DNA from: Gemmatimonadaceae bacterium
Lineage (GTDB): Bacteria > Gemmatimonadota > Gemmatimonadetes > Gemmatimonadales > Gemmatimonadaceae
Direction: 5' to 3'
Assembly: GCA_014379355.1 (NCBI GenBank)
Contig: JACMLX010000186.1
Location: 1 to 36,655 of the forward strand
Length of the DNA: 36,655 bases
The number at the start of each line of letters is the position of its first letter. Position 1 is the stretch's first letter. Of the stretch, positions 14,966 to 23,580 are shown one piece after another. Under the pieces are notes generated by a model. That model saw only the letters and a program-made list of their open reading frames with translations. It was not told where the DNA came from and ran no database searches. The translations under genes were made by a program, and so were the position numbers.

Positions 14966-16309
14966 ATGGACAGGCCGCACAGCGTCGCCGAAGAGAATGA
15001 GGCGCTGACGCAGTTTCTCTACCTCGCACCCGTCGGGCTGACCCAGCTCTCGATGAGCGGCGAGATCCTGATGCTCAATCCGATCTCCGCGCAGTTGCTC
15101 ATGCCGCTGTCACGCGATGGCGGACTGGAGAATCTGTTCACGGCGCTCGAAGGGGTGGCGCCAGAACTTCGATACCTCGCCAGCAACTTTGTGCTGCCTC
15201 ATGGTCGGATCTGCGACGGCATGCGCGTGCAACTCAATGCCGGTGTACGCGGCGTGTCAGATCCGCAATTTCTGTCGCTGACCTTGCTCAAATTGGATGA
15301 GAGTCGTCTCATGGCCGTGCTGAGCGACATCACACTGCAAGTGAAGCGCGAACGATTGCTCCGCCAGAATGAGGCGTGGTTCAATGCCATCCTGGCGGGC
15401 GTCACCGACTACGCGCTCGTGCGTCTCGACGGGGTGGGCCGCGTCGAAGCGTGGAACACAAGCATCGGTCGCGTCACCGGATTCTCCGAAGCCGACGTGA
15501 TCGGCCGACCGTATTCGATCTTCTCGCCTGATGACGCGACCACGGCGGACCGGGACCTCGACCGCCTGCACGAGGCCGACGCCAGTGGATGGAGCATCGA
15601 CGAAGGCTGGCGCGTCAAGGCCGACGCCACCCGTTACTGGGGGAGCGCGGCGATCGTACCGCTGATCGATCGGGCGCAGCGAAATGCCGAAGATGATTGT
15701 GCGCTCGATTTCCCGGACGATGCACAGTATTGCATGGTCATCCGTGACATCACGGAGCGGCGCGCGGGGAGCGAGAAGCACCGCCTCGACACGATCTGCG
15801 ACCACCTGACAGGGATCGCCAATCGCCGCACCTTCTTCGAGGCCGGCGAACTGGAAATCGAGCGTTACCGGCGCTCGCCCCGCCCAGTGTCGCTGTTGCT
15901 CTTCGACGCCGACAATTTCAAGCGGGTGAACGATGTGTTCGGGCACGCGGGTGGCGACGCCGTGTTGCGCCATCTGGCAACACTCCTCGCATCGACATTC
16001 AGGCAGGTCGATGTCGTCGCGCGGCTGGGAGGCGAAGAGTTCGCCGTGCTCCTGCCTTCGTGCGACCTGTCGCAGGCCGTCGCACTCGCCGAGCGCTTTC
16101 GACGCAGCATCGAGGCGGAGGGTGTGGAAGTGGATGGCGAGATGATCCACTACACCGTCAGCGGCGGTATCGCCGCGATGGACGACAGCGTGTCAGGGTT
16201 GGACGCACTCGTCAAGCGTGCCGACGACGCGTTATACGCGGCAAAGGCTGCGGGACGGAACCGGCTGGAACGCTGGCCGGTACCAGCGCCTGCCGCACAG
16301 GTGACGTGA
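14966..16309 (+). CDS. PAS-PAS-GGDEF diguanylate cyclase, PYP operon
   Basis: 447 residues. An N-terminal PAS-like domain (about 12-130: QFLYLAPVGLTQLSMSGEIL) is closely related to the N-terminus of the next gene. A second PAS domain lies at about 135-265 (VEAWNTSIGRVTGFSEADVIG, ending VIRDITERR). The GGDEF domain is at 272-440. The active site is GGEEF (355-359); the first metal Asp is present in LLFDADNFKRVND (Asp314); and the inhibitory RxxD site is intact as RQVD (346-349), five residues before GGEEF. It should therefore make c-di-GMP from two GTP and be product-inhibited. There are no membrane segments, so it is cytoplasmic. It starts 3 bases after PYP and ends 6 bases before the GGDEF-EAL gene. 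One of its PAS domains may be the docking site for PYP (inference). Confidence 0.93.
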   Translation: MDRPHSVAEENEALTQFLYLAPVGLTQLSMSGEILMLNPISAQLLMPLSRDGGLENLFTALEGVAPELRYLASNFVLPHGRICDGMRVQLNAGVRGVSDPQFLSLTLLKLDESRLMAVLSDITLQVKRERLLRQNEAWFNAILAGVTDYALVRLDGVGRVEAWNTSIGRVTGFSEADVIGRPYSIFSPDDATTADRDLDRLHEADASGWSIDEGWRVKADATRYWGSAAIVPLIDRAQRNAEDDCALDFPDDAQYCMVIRDITERRAGSEKHRLDTICDHLTGIANRRTFFEAGELEIERYRRSPRPVSLLLFDADNFKRVNDVFGHAGGDAVLRHLATLLASTFRQVDVVARLGGEEFAVLLPSCDLSQAVALAERFRRSIEAEGVEVDGEMIHYTVSGGIAAMDDSVSGLDALVKRADDALYAAKAAGRNRLERWPVPAPAAQVT

Positions 16310-16315
16310 TCGACC

Positions 16316-18073
16316 ATGCCTGATACGGACATGGATCGCCACGAAGCAATCATGCAGTTCCTCTATCGGGCACCAATCGGGTTGGTCGAGGTGGCGCTGG
16401 ACGGCACCATCGAGATGTTGAACCCGATGGCGGCCAGATTGTTGTTGCCCTTGGCACCCGATGGCGAGATGGAAAATCTCTTCGCAGTTCTGGCGCGTGT
16501 TGCGCCTCAACTGGGGGAGATGTCGGCGGCGTTTCTGGCGCCGTCCGGCACAGTCTGTGAGGGAATTCGAATTCCGCTCGACGCCGGCACAGGCGGGAAC
16601 CCGGCGGTGCAGGTGCTGGCGGTCAGCTTGCTGAAACTCAGCGCGACGAAGCTGATGGCCGTGGTCAGCGACGTGACCCTGGAAGTGCAGCGTGAGCAGC
16701 AAGGGCTCGACCGTCGACTGAATGCCGCTGAACGGACCGACACACTGACCCGCATGCCCAACCGGGCCGCCGTTCGCGAGTGTCTGCAGGCGACGATGGA
16801 TCGTGAGCCTGCTGCCAAGGGCCCTGGCTTCGCCGTGCTGTTCCTGAACTGCGATCGGTTCAAGCAGATCAACGACACGCATGGCCACTCCGTCGGCGAC
16901 CGTGTGCTCGGCATGATGGCGGAACGCCTCCGTGCCGCGCTCCGGCTGCGCGAACGCATCGGCGTCGCGACGGACGTCAAACCCATCGCCGCCCGTGTCG
17001 GTGGCGATGAATTCGTGGTCGTCCTGAATGACCTGCAGCATCAGGATGATGTGTTCGCCGTCGCCCAGCGTCTCCTCGACGTCCTGACGACGCCGTACGG
17101 TGTCGATGCGCTCCAGCTGACGCTTGGCGTCAGCATGGGGATCGTGCTCGAGGCACAGGCCACCGGTGACGCGGATGCAGTGCTTCAGGTTGCGAGCGTA
17201 GCGATGACTGAGGCCAAGCGTGGCGGTGGGATGCGGTTCGCCGTGTTCGAACCGGAAATGCAGCTCCGGGCCGCGCGCCGCGGCGACATCGAAGCCGATC
17301 TCCGGAGCGCGCTTGCCGAGTCGCAGTTGTACGTGGTGTATCAACCGGTGGTCGGACTTCGCACACGCGGCGCGATCGACTGCACCGCGGGTGTCGAGGC
17401 ATTGGTGCGCTGGCTTCACCCGACCCGTGGGGTGGTGGTGCCGGTGGAGTTCATCGCGGTTGCCGAAGAGTGCGGGTTGATCGGCGCGGTCGGTGACTAC
17501 GTGCTCAACGCCGCCTGCCGTCAGTTCGTGCAGTGGCAACGAGACCTCGGCCTGCGCGCGCCACGCACTGTCGCCGTGAATCTGTCGCGCGCGCAGCTCG
17601 AACAACCAGGGTTCGTTTCCTCGGTGGAGGCAATCTTGCGCGCGACGCACATGCCGCCCGCCAGTTTGCAGCTCGAAGTGACCGAAAGTCTTGCAGCGCA
17701 GCACGAGCAGGTGCGAGCGCAGCTTCGCCAGCTCAAGTCGCTCGGACTCACGCTCGCACTCGATGACTTCGGGACCGGCTATTCCTCGCTGTCGAGCCTG
17801 CACCTGCTGCCGGTGGACACCGTCAAGATCGACCGCTCGTTCGTGAGTCAATCGGACAGCAGTGCGCACCATCGCGTGCTCATCGAAGCCACGGTTCGTG
17901 TCGCCAACAGCCTTGGCATGAGCACTGTCGCCGAGGGGATCGAAACGCACGAGCAGGCCGTCGTGGTCCGGGACCTCGGCTGCGACAAGGGGCAAGGCTT
18001 CCTGTACAGCGCCCCGCTCCTGCCCGACGATGTGGCGCACTGGTTGCGTGCGGGCACGGTGCGGGCTGCGTAG
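16316..18073 (+). CDS. PAS-GGDEF-EAL c-di-GMP phosphodiesterase, PYP operon
   Basis: 585 residues. The N-terminal PAS-like domain (about 8-125: QFLYRAPIGLVEVALDGTIE) is paralogous to that of the preceding cyclase. The GGDEF domain (about 138-310) has GGDEF at 229-233, but the first metal-binding Asp is replaced by Asn178 (FLNCDRFKQIND) and no RxxD inhibitory site is present, so it is probably a weak cyclase or a GTP-sensing domain. The EAL domain (about 325-575) keeps the key residues: EAL 361-363, Asn422 (VNLS), Glu454 (EVTES), DDFGTGYS 483-490, Lys504 (VKID), Glu540 and Glu543 (VAEGIE), Gln560. It should hydrolyse c-di-GMP to pGpG. No membrane segment is present. Paired with the cyclase and PYP in one operon, it suggests light-set control of c-di-GMP level. 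Confidence 0.92.
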   Translation: MPDTDMDRHEAIMQFLYRAPIGLVEVALDGTIEMLNPMAARLLLPLAPDGEMENLFAVLARVAPQLGEMSAAFLAPSGTVCEGIRIPLDAGTGGNPAVQVLAVSLLKLSATKLMAVVSDVTLEVQREQQGLDRRLNAAERTDTLTRMPNRAAVRECLQATMDREPAAKGPGFAVLFLNCDRFKQINDTHGHSVGDRVLGMMAERLRAALRLRERIGVATDVKPIAARVGGDEFVVVLNDLQHQDDVFAVAQRLLDVLTTPYGVDALQLTLGVSMGIVLEAQATGDADAVLQVASVAMTEAKRGGGMRFAVFEPEMQLRAARRGDIEADLRSALAESQLYVVYQPVVGLRTRGAIDCTAGVEALVRWLHPTRGVVVPVEFIAVAEECGLIGAVGDYVLNAACRQFVQWQRDLGLRAPRTVAVNLSRAQLEQPGFVSSVEAILRATHMPPASLQLEVTESLAAQHEQVRAQLRQLKSLGLTLALDDFGTGYSSLSSLHLLPVDTVKIDRSFVSQSDSSAHHRVLIEATVRVANSLGMSTVAEGIETHEQAVVVRDLGCDKGQGFLYSAPLLPDDVAHWLRAGTVRAA

Positions 18074-18081
18074 AACGATTT

Positions 18082-18107
18082 GCAACGCGGCGCGCCGACG
18101 AGTCGGT
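18082..18107 (+). repeat. 26-bp repeat, copy 1 (after the PDE gene)
   Basis: GCAACGCGGCGCGCCGACGA followed by GTCGGT. It matches 24282-24307 at 25 of 26 bases in the same orientation. It contains CCGAC-GA-GTCGG, a short dyad. It lies between the convergent ends of the PDE gene and the sigma-54 regulator gene; a 16-base stretch right after it (18106-18121) also recurs at 24758-24773. Significance is unclear. Confidence 0.4.
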
Positions 18108-18235
18108 GAAAGATCACGGTGGAGTCCGGACGGCCAAGGTGCCTTCGATACCAAAGAGCGCACCAGAGACCGGCGTGCCGGATGAACCACGTGAAGAAGC
18201 ACGCCGCGCTGCTCTGCCCGCTCCGATCCCGCCGC

Positions 18236-19603
18236 TCAGTCCTCGTCCCCCGCCCGCTGCTCACTCACACTGATCTGATAACTCTTCAGCTTCCGCCACA
18301 GCGTCGTCCGACTCATCCCCAGCAGATCCGCCGACCGCGCCAGCACACCCCCGGTCTGCGCGATGGCGGCCACGATCGCCGCACGTTCGGCCGAATCTGC
18401 CGTTCCCGCCCGATACCGTTGGTGAGCCTCGCGCTGGTCCGCCGACACGCGTACCTCGACCGGCAGATGTTGAGCCTCGATCCGGTCGTTGCCAGCGTGG
18501 ATCGATGCGCTTTCAACCGCAGCGAACAGCTCGCGCACGTTGCCGGGCCAGTCGTACGCGCGCAACAGCCGCATCGCAAACGGCGAACAGCAGCTCATCG
18601 TCGACGCGTCACGTCCCGTCCGCACCAGCGCTCGCTCCACGAGGATCGGAATGTCGCTGCGTCGATCGCGCAGCGGCGCCATCACGAGCGGAAACACATT
18701 GAGCCGATAGAAGAGATCCTCGCGAAACCGTCCGGCCTGCACCTCGGCGCGCAGATCGCGGTTCGTCGCCGCGATCACGCGCACGTCCACCTTGGTCGGT
18801 CGGACGGCTCCCACGCGAGTGACCTCTCGCTCCTGCAGCACGCGCAGCAATCGCTGCTGCAGCGCGAAGCTCACGCCGCCGATTTCATCGAGGAAGATCG
18901 TCCCGCCCGCAGCGACTTCGAACAGACCCGCCTTGTCCTTGATCGCACCGGTGAACGCCCCCTTCACGTGACCGAACAACTCGCTCTCGAGCAGGCTATC
19001 GGCCAGCGCCCCGCAATCCACCGCGACGAACCGGCCTGTCTGTCGCGCCGAGTACTCGTGCACAGCCGCCGCCGCCAGCTCCTTCCCGGTGCCGGTCTCT
19101 CCCGTGATCAGGACCGTGGTGTCCGTTGGCGCGACCTTGGCGATTGCCCCGAACAGCTCGAGCATCACTGGCGCGCGCCCGACCATCCGGCCTTGAGTCC
19201 GGATCGGCATCCGTGCGGTGCTGGGACGACGCTCCAGCAACTCGGCGATCCGCGCGAAGAGCAGGTCGGGTTCGACGGGTTTCGTGAGGAAGTCGTCGGC
19301 GCCGACGTGCAGCGCACGCACCGCGTCGCTCACCGTGCCGACACCCGAGATCATCAGCACGGGAATGCCATCGCCCCAGAGCCGCAGGGCCTCCACCACG
19401 GTGATGCCATCCACACCCGGCATGCGAACGTCGAGCAGCATCAGGTCGAATTGCGAGGAGCGCAGTGCTTCCACCGCCTCCTGGCCGCTGGCGACGGAGT
19501 GCACCTCGTAACCATCCGTCTGCAGCAGGGTCGATGTCGAATGCCGGAACACCCGGTCGTCATCGACGACAAGAATGCGAGCCGGTCGCGTCTCGAGTGT
19601 CAT
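18236..19603 (-). CDS. NtrC-family sigma-54-dependent response regulator
   Basis: 455 residues. The receiver domain is at 8-125 (VVDDD; phosphoacceptor Asp58 in [10 protein letters not shown]; Lys108 in TKPV). The AAA+ domain is at about 138-370, with Walker A GETGTGKE (168-175), the sigma-54 contact loop GAFTGA (215-220), Walker [11 protein letters not shown] (233-242) and [15 protein letters not shown] Fis-type helix-turn-helix lies at about 405-445 ([22 protein letters not shown]). It activates transcription from -24/-12 promoters when phosphorylated. GGAGGAG sits directly before the ATG, inside the end of the kinase gene; the four-base ATGA overlap couples the two. No clear -24/-12 promoter was found nearby, so targets are unknown. 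Confidence 0.95.
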   Translation of the reverse strand: MTLETRPARILVVDDDRVFRHSTSTLLQTDGYEVHSVASGQEAVEALRSSQFDLMLLDVRMPGVDGITVVEALRLWGDGIPVLMISGVGTVSDAVRALHVGADDFLTKPVEPDLLFARIAELLERRPSTARMPIRTQGRMVGRAPVMLELFGAIAKVAPTDTTVLITGETGTGKELAAAAVHEYSARQTGRFVAVDCGALADSLLESELFGHVKGAFTGAIKDKAGLFEVAAGGTIFLDEIGGVSFALQQRLLRVLQEREVTRVGAVRPTKVDVRVIAATNRDLRAEVQAGRFREDLFYRLNVFPLVMAPLRDRRSDIPILVERALVRTGRDASTMSCCSPFAMRLLRAYDWPGNVRELFAAVESASIHAGNDRIEAQHLPVEVRVSADQREAHQRYRAGTADSAERAAIVAAIAQTGGVLARSADLLGMSRTTLWRKLKSYQISVSEQRAGDED

Positions 19604-21483
19604 TTCTCCTCCGGCTCAGACGTCTCATCGCGCACCGGCCCATCATCGCGCCCGGTGTTGCCGCGCAGGCGCCGTGGTGAGGCGACCACGTCGACCGCCG
19701 TCGAGGCAGGAAGCTCGATGTGAAAGTGCGCGCCAACGTCGTCGGCCCGATTCGTCGCCGTGAGCCGTCCACCAGCTGTACGAACCAGTCCCTGCGCAAC
19801 GAACAGGCCAAGTCCGACACCATCTACGGCGCCCTTCGTCGTAAAGAACGGGTCGAACACACTCGACAGCACGTCGGCAGGTATCCCCGAGCCGTTATCG
19901 ATGACGTCGATACTGACCGTGCCGCCGCTCTGGGAAATTGTGATGTCAACTTTACCGGGCCGTCCCTGCTCGGCGGATCGGTCTGCCAGAATCGCCTCGC
20001 GCGAGTTCTGCACGAGTGTCAGCAGCACCTGCTTCAGTGAATCCGGTGCCAGCGCGGCCACCGGATCACCCTCGGACGCCACCGTGACCATGAACGCATC
20101 CGGGTGCATACCCGCCGACGCGAGCGCTGAGACTTCACGAGCCACGATTTCCACGCGACACGCCAGCTCGGAAGGATCGCGGGGCCGGTTCAGATAGAGC
20201 ATCTGCTCGGCCAACTCATGCATTCGCAACAGCTCGTCGATGGCGAGATCTGTGAACTCGCGACCCTGTGGATCATGCTCGATGCGGCGACGAACGATCT
20301 CGAGGCAGTTACGCAGATTCGCGATCGGGTTGCGAATCTCGTGCGACAACTCGGCGACCAGACGCGCGCTCACCGCCAGCCGTTCGCGCTGAAGGAGTTC
20401 CGACTGGAGCGTTTCGAGCCGCGCCTGTCGCTCCGCGAACTCGCGATTCGCGCGCTCCACGTGCTCCATGCGCGCGGCGAGCGCGGTTCGCATCGCGGCG
20501 AACGCGACCGCGAGCCGGTCGATCTCGCGGATGCCGGATCGCATCAACGGCGCGTCGACGTCGCCGCCGGCAAGCCGGTCCGCCGCATCGGCGAGCACGC
20601 TGACCGGCTGCGCAACACGAAATGCCGCGAATGTTCCGAGCAGCAGGCCAAGGAGCAGCGCCGCCACGCCACTCAGGACGATCGCTCGGCGGAACATCGG
20701 CAGCACCGCCAGGTCGCGCGTGAGATCCCGCACGAACACCAGCGTCCCCGCATCGCCCACAGGCGCTGTGACCATGAGATACCGCTGCGCGCCGTCGGTC
20801 ACCTCGCGGACCTGCTTATCCCGCGGCCAGCGCAGAGCCTGTTGCGCGATCAGGCGGGCGGTCGCGTCCGTCGTGGTAGCGGTCGTGAGCGCGCCGCGGG
20901 AGCCGAGTATCAGCACATCCGACCGCGTCAGCGCAGCCAGCACACCGGCCGCCGGTCGGCCCAGGGAGATCGTGATGCCGGCGGCACCCAGCCACTTGCC
21001 CTGCCAGATGATCGGGGCGATCGCGACGGACTTGAGCCCACCGCTGTCCGACAGCACGGACACTGGCGTTTCGCCTCGCCGGGTTGCTTCGAGAAGAGGC
21101 GCGCCCGGCGCTGGACCGTCCAGGACACGGCCGGCGCTCGTCACCAGCACGGTGCCATCACCGAAAGACCCTCGGGCCGCGCGCACGATGCGCACCGCGG
21201 CGGCGCTGTCGCCTTTGACCATCGCCGCCACCAGACCGGCGGCGCGCGCCACGTCCCTCGCGTGCATCACCAGCCCTTCGGAACCCGCTTCCTGACGGTC
21301 CGCCACCAGACGCGGCGCTTGCGTGAGCTCGTCTCGCGCTCGTGACTCGAGCTCACGGGCAAGGCGCCGGTCGATGATCAGACCGGCCGGCACGATGCCC
21401 GCGACCAGTGCGGTCGCAATCAGAAGCAACAGGGCGCGCTGAAGTGACAACTGTCGCGATCCAGTGAATGAGGCGGGCGACAT
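19600..21483 (-). CDS. Membrane sensor histidine kinase, partner of the sigma-54 regulator
   Basis: 627 residues from the ATG at 21483, preferred because GAAG precedes it and the first membrane helix follows closely; in-frame GTG/ATG codons at 21525-21528 would give 641-642 residues. TM1 is at about 16-37, then a ~230-residue periplasmic sensor (Cache-like; IAPIIWQGKWLGAAGITISLG), TM2 at about 266-290, HAMP at about 290-340 (QPVSVLADAADRLAGGDVDA), and a coiled stretch. The H-box is ELSHEIRNPIANLRN with His381. The ATPase domain has VLLTLVQNSREAIL (N-box), IDNGSGIP (G1), FDPFFTTK and GVGLGLFVAQ (G2). This EIRNP/FFTTK type is typical of NtrB/DctB-like kinases that pair with NtrC regulators, as here. 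Predicted to phosphorylate Asp58 of the regulator. Confidence 0.93.
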   Translation of the reverse strand: MSPASFTGSRQLSLQRALLLLIATALVAGIVPAGLIIDRRLARELESRARDELTQAPRLVADRQEAGSEGLVMHARDVARAAGLVAAMVKGDSAAAVRIVRAARGSFGDGTVLVTSAGRVLDGPAPGAPLLEATRRGETPVSVLSDSGGLKSVAIAPIIWQGKWLGAAGITISLGRPAAGVLAALTRSDVLILGSRGALTTATTTDATARLIAQQALRWPRDKQVREVTDGAQRYLMVTAPVGDAGTLVFVRDLTRDLAVLPMFRRAIVLSGVAALLLGLLLGTFAAFRVAQPVSVLADAADRLAGGDVDAPLMRSGIREIDRLAVAFAAMRTALAARMEHVERANREFAERQARLETLQSELLQRERLAVSARLVAELSHEIRNPIANLRNCLEIVRRRIEHDPQGREFTDLAIDELLRMHELAEQMLYLNRPRDPSELACRVEIVAREVSALASAGMHPDAFMVTVASEGDPVAALAPDSLKQVLLTLVQNSREAILADRSAEQGRPGKVDITISQSGGTVSIDVIDNGSGIPADVLSSVFDPFFTTKGAVDGVGLGLFVAQGLVRTAGGRLTATNRADDVGAHFHIELPASTAVDVVASPRRLRGNTGRDDGPVRDETSEPEEK

Positions 21484-21602
21484 TGCCCGTACTTCACGCT
21501 CTGTGCAAGTCGCGGCCCCCGACATCACAGTGACCGCAACGCGCCCTGTACCAGCGAACGCGGCCGATCGGTCTCAGGGCTGCTCCCGATCGCAGCGCCG
21601 AC

Positions 21603-22238
21603 TTACGGACGCATCGCACCCATCGATGCACCAACCGGCTGATCGGGATCGTTGGTGTTCGTCATCGGCGAGAACATCAGGCGTTCGGTGTACGGGGCCG
21701 GCTTCATGGCCGTCAACGCCACGATCTGCTCACCGTACATCTTGCGTGCGTCGGCCGCACTCCGCTTGCCGCGCACAATTTCGTCGGCAAGGTTCAGCGC
21801 GAGGAAATTTGCGCCTTCCTTGTCACATCGTGCGGACATTTCGCCCGACGTGCGCTCGAGCACGACGCTTCCGTCATACATCGCGAGTTCGTCGTACGTG
21901 CTTGCCGGCGCCTTGTAGTCCACCCACTGCTGCATGACATCGGTGTGGTGTGCCGGGAACTCGTGTGCATACTCGGTTCCGTACACGACCGTACGCTTCC
22001 ACGGGCCGGTCTTGCCCCACATCGCCATTTCGGACGTCATGGCCGCCGGCGCACCATACTTCTTCGTCATGAACATGACGGCGTCCTTCGACGCCATTGG
22101 CCAGGCACTCATCATTTTCTCCATCTGCGGCATGGTCATGGGCGACGCCATTTCCGTGGACTGTGCCGAGGCGCGGACGGCCATCAGCGACAGGCTGCCG
22201 ACAATGAGGGTCTGACAGGTGCGGGACATGTACTTCAT
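21603..22238 (-). CDS. Secreted Met-rich protein of unknown function
   Basis: 211 residues. The start is supported by GAGG before the ATG. A signal peptide covers about 1-26 (RASAQS), followed by a Met-rich stretch (MASPMTMPQMEKMMSAWPMA, about 30-49) that could bind copper or simply be a surface linker. The remainder has YGAPAAMTSEMAMWGKTGPW and VYGTEYAHEFPAHHTDVMQQ, the latter with a His pair and acidic residues. No family is recognised. It is the first gene upstream of the sigma-54 system on the same strand, but 120 bases away, so co-transcription is uncertain. A periplasmic location is inferred. Confidence 0.55.
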   Translation of the reverse strand: MKYMSRTCQTLIVGSLSLMAVRASAQSTEMASPMTMPQMEKMMSAWPMASKDAVMFMTKKYGAPAAMTSEMAMWGKTGPWKRTVVYGTEYAHEFPAHHTDVMQQWVDYKAPASTYDELAMYDGSVVLERTSGEMSARCDKEGANFLALNLADEIVRGKRSAADARKMYGEQIVALTAMKPAPYTERLMFSPMTNTNDPDQPVGASMGAMRP

Positions 22239-22308
22239 CGGAATACCTCGGATATCTGAATGTGAATGCGCGCGCGGTGCGACGCACCGCAGCGGTGGAG
22301 CAGAACCG

Positions 22309-23580
22309 TCAGCGGGTGGTTGGCCGTGGCGCCAGGTCTTCGACAGGCGCAGTGTCTGCGAAGCCGAGCACGGGACAGTTAACCTGGAAGTTTGCCGAGC
22401 TCAGCGGAGCTCCTCCCGGATTCGTGATCAGTCCGCGCGCGGCGAGTTGGAGAATCGTGTTGAAGTCCGGCTGCGCGAAGTTTTCACCGCGCGCGACCAC
22501 ATCGGCGCTCCACTCTGCGATCATGAGATCCCACATCGGCGAGTACAGCCGACGCAGGCGCGCATCGCGCAACGTCGGAAAGGTGGCAAGCACGTTGTGC
22601 GCGTCGCCGCCGCGCGCCAATGACCGCAGGATGTCCGGCCGGCTGAGACTCAGGTTACCGGCAGGGTTATCGAGAATCACATGCGCGAGACCCTGGGCGT
22701 CGGGCGAGAACTCACCGCGCTTGCCGTTCGTGAACGTCACGATCCCGGAGCGAGCACCCAACGGATTCTGGTCGTCGTTCGGGAATGGGGTGGTGCCCAT
22801 TACCGGCGTGAACGTCGCCCGCTCGAGCGTCGACGACAGCGCGCCGGACGAACCGAACGTGAGATAGAAAATGTCCTTGCCGTGTGCGAAGGCGCGGATG
22901 AATTGCAGGTCCACGGTCATCGCGACGGTATCGATTGCCATGACGCGGTCGAGCGTATTGGTATGGAGCTCGCTCACATCGAACGGACCGTTCCCTGTCG
23001 CGACGATCGGCGCGTTCCAGACGATGGTACCCGTCCCGATACGTACCAGGTCGCTGTAGCCGGGGCCGGCGACTGAGCCCGGCTGCGCGGCCAGCGTCGG
23101 GAAGCCGGTCGGCCCAGGAGTGACGACACGCATCGGAGCGAAGTCGACCGTGCCGGCGAACTGCACTGCTGCGTCGCCAAGCATCGCATTGGTGGTTTGC
23201 GCCGTCTGCACGCACGGCGGACATACCGGCGCGCCAGCGTTCGCAAGTCGCGGCGCGAAGTTGATGCCCGCTGCAACAGACGTGGCTGAATCGGAAACGT
23301 CGGTGCGAACGAACCAGACCCGCGCACCATTGTACGTGCCCCGGAAGAGTGGGAGACGCGCAATGTTCTGATCGAGATTGACGCTCACGGCACTCGTGAT
23401 CGTGAGCTTGCTTCGGTCGAGCTGTCCGGTGAGTGGCTGGAACGCAGGGAACTGCTGCGGGCGGGCATAGCTCCCGTCAGCTCCGGTAGCGTCATCATCG
23501 TCACACGCGGAGAACGAGGCGAGCGCCATCGCACAGGGTGCGGCGAGGCGCAAAACGGAAAGAGTGAACGGCTTTCGCAT
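22309..23580 (-). CDS. Secreted lipoprotein of unknown function
   Basis: 423 residues. The N-terminus is a signal with a candidate lipidation Cys26 (SFSACDDDD); the string of Asp after the Cys is common in surface lipoproteins, though the lipobox is imperfect. The mature part is beta-rich, with GTYNGARVWFVRTDVSDS, a CPPC motif (VCPPCVQT) that could form a disulphide or metal site, and VDLQFIRAFAHGKDIFYLTF. I do not recognise a family with confidence. It lies 70 bases before the 22238 gene on the same strand, so the two may form a unit. Paired palindromes at 23754-23797 lie about 175-215 bases upstream. Confidence 0.55.
   Translation of the reverse strand: MRKPFTLSVLRLAAPCAMALASFSACDDDDATGADGSYARPQQFPAFQPLTGQLDRSKLTITSAVSVNLDQNIARLPLFRGTYNGARVWFVRTDVSDSATSVAAGINFAPRLANAGAPVCPPCVQTAQTTNAMLGDAAVQFAGTVDFAPMRVVTPGPTGFPTLAAQPGSVAGPGYSDLVRIGTGTIVWNAPIVATGNGPFDVSELHTNTLDRVMAIDTVAMTVDLQFIRAFAHGKDIFYLTFGSSGALSSTLERATFTPVMGTTPFPNDDQNPLGARSGIVTFTNGKRGEFSPDAQGLAHVILDNPAGNLSLSRPDILRSLARGGDAHNVLATFPTLRDARLRRLYSPMWDLMIAEWSADVVARGENFAQPDFNTILQLAARGLITNPGGAPLSSANFQVNCPVLGFADTAPVEDLAPRPTTR

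Noticed and set aside
16232..18202. 656-codon open frame antisense to the PDE gene
   Set aside because: The sense strand encodes a complete PAS-GGDEF-EAL protein with all motifs. Long antisense frames are common in GC-rich genes with strong third-position bias; the antisense translation has no domain.
18119..19723. 534-codon plus-strand open frame over the sigma-54 regulator gene
   Set aside because: Rich in Arg/His/Gln with no domain; the minus strand encodes an NtrC-type regulator with every motif in place.
20218..21345. 375-codon plus-strand frame over the kinase gene
   Set aside because: Antisense shadow of the histidine kinase, Arg-rich low-complexity translation.
18236..21483. Sigma-54 two-component system as part of the PYP operon
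   Set aside because: It is convergent with the PYP operon, on the opposite strand, and separated by 162 bases; functional linkage is possible but nothing in the sequence shows it.
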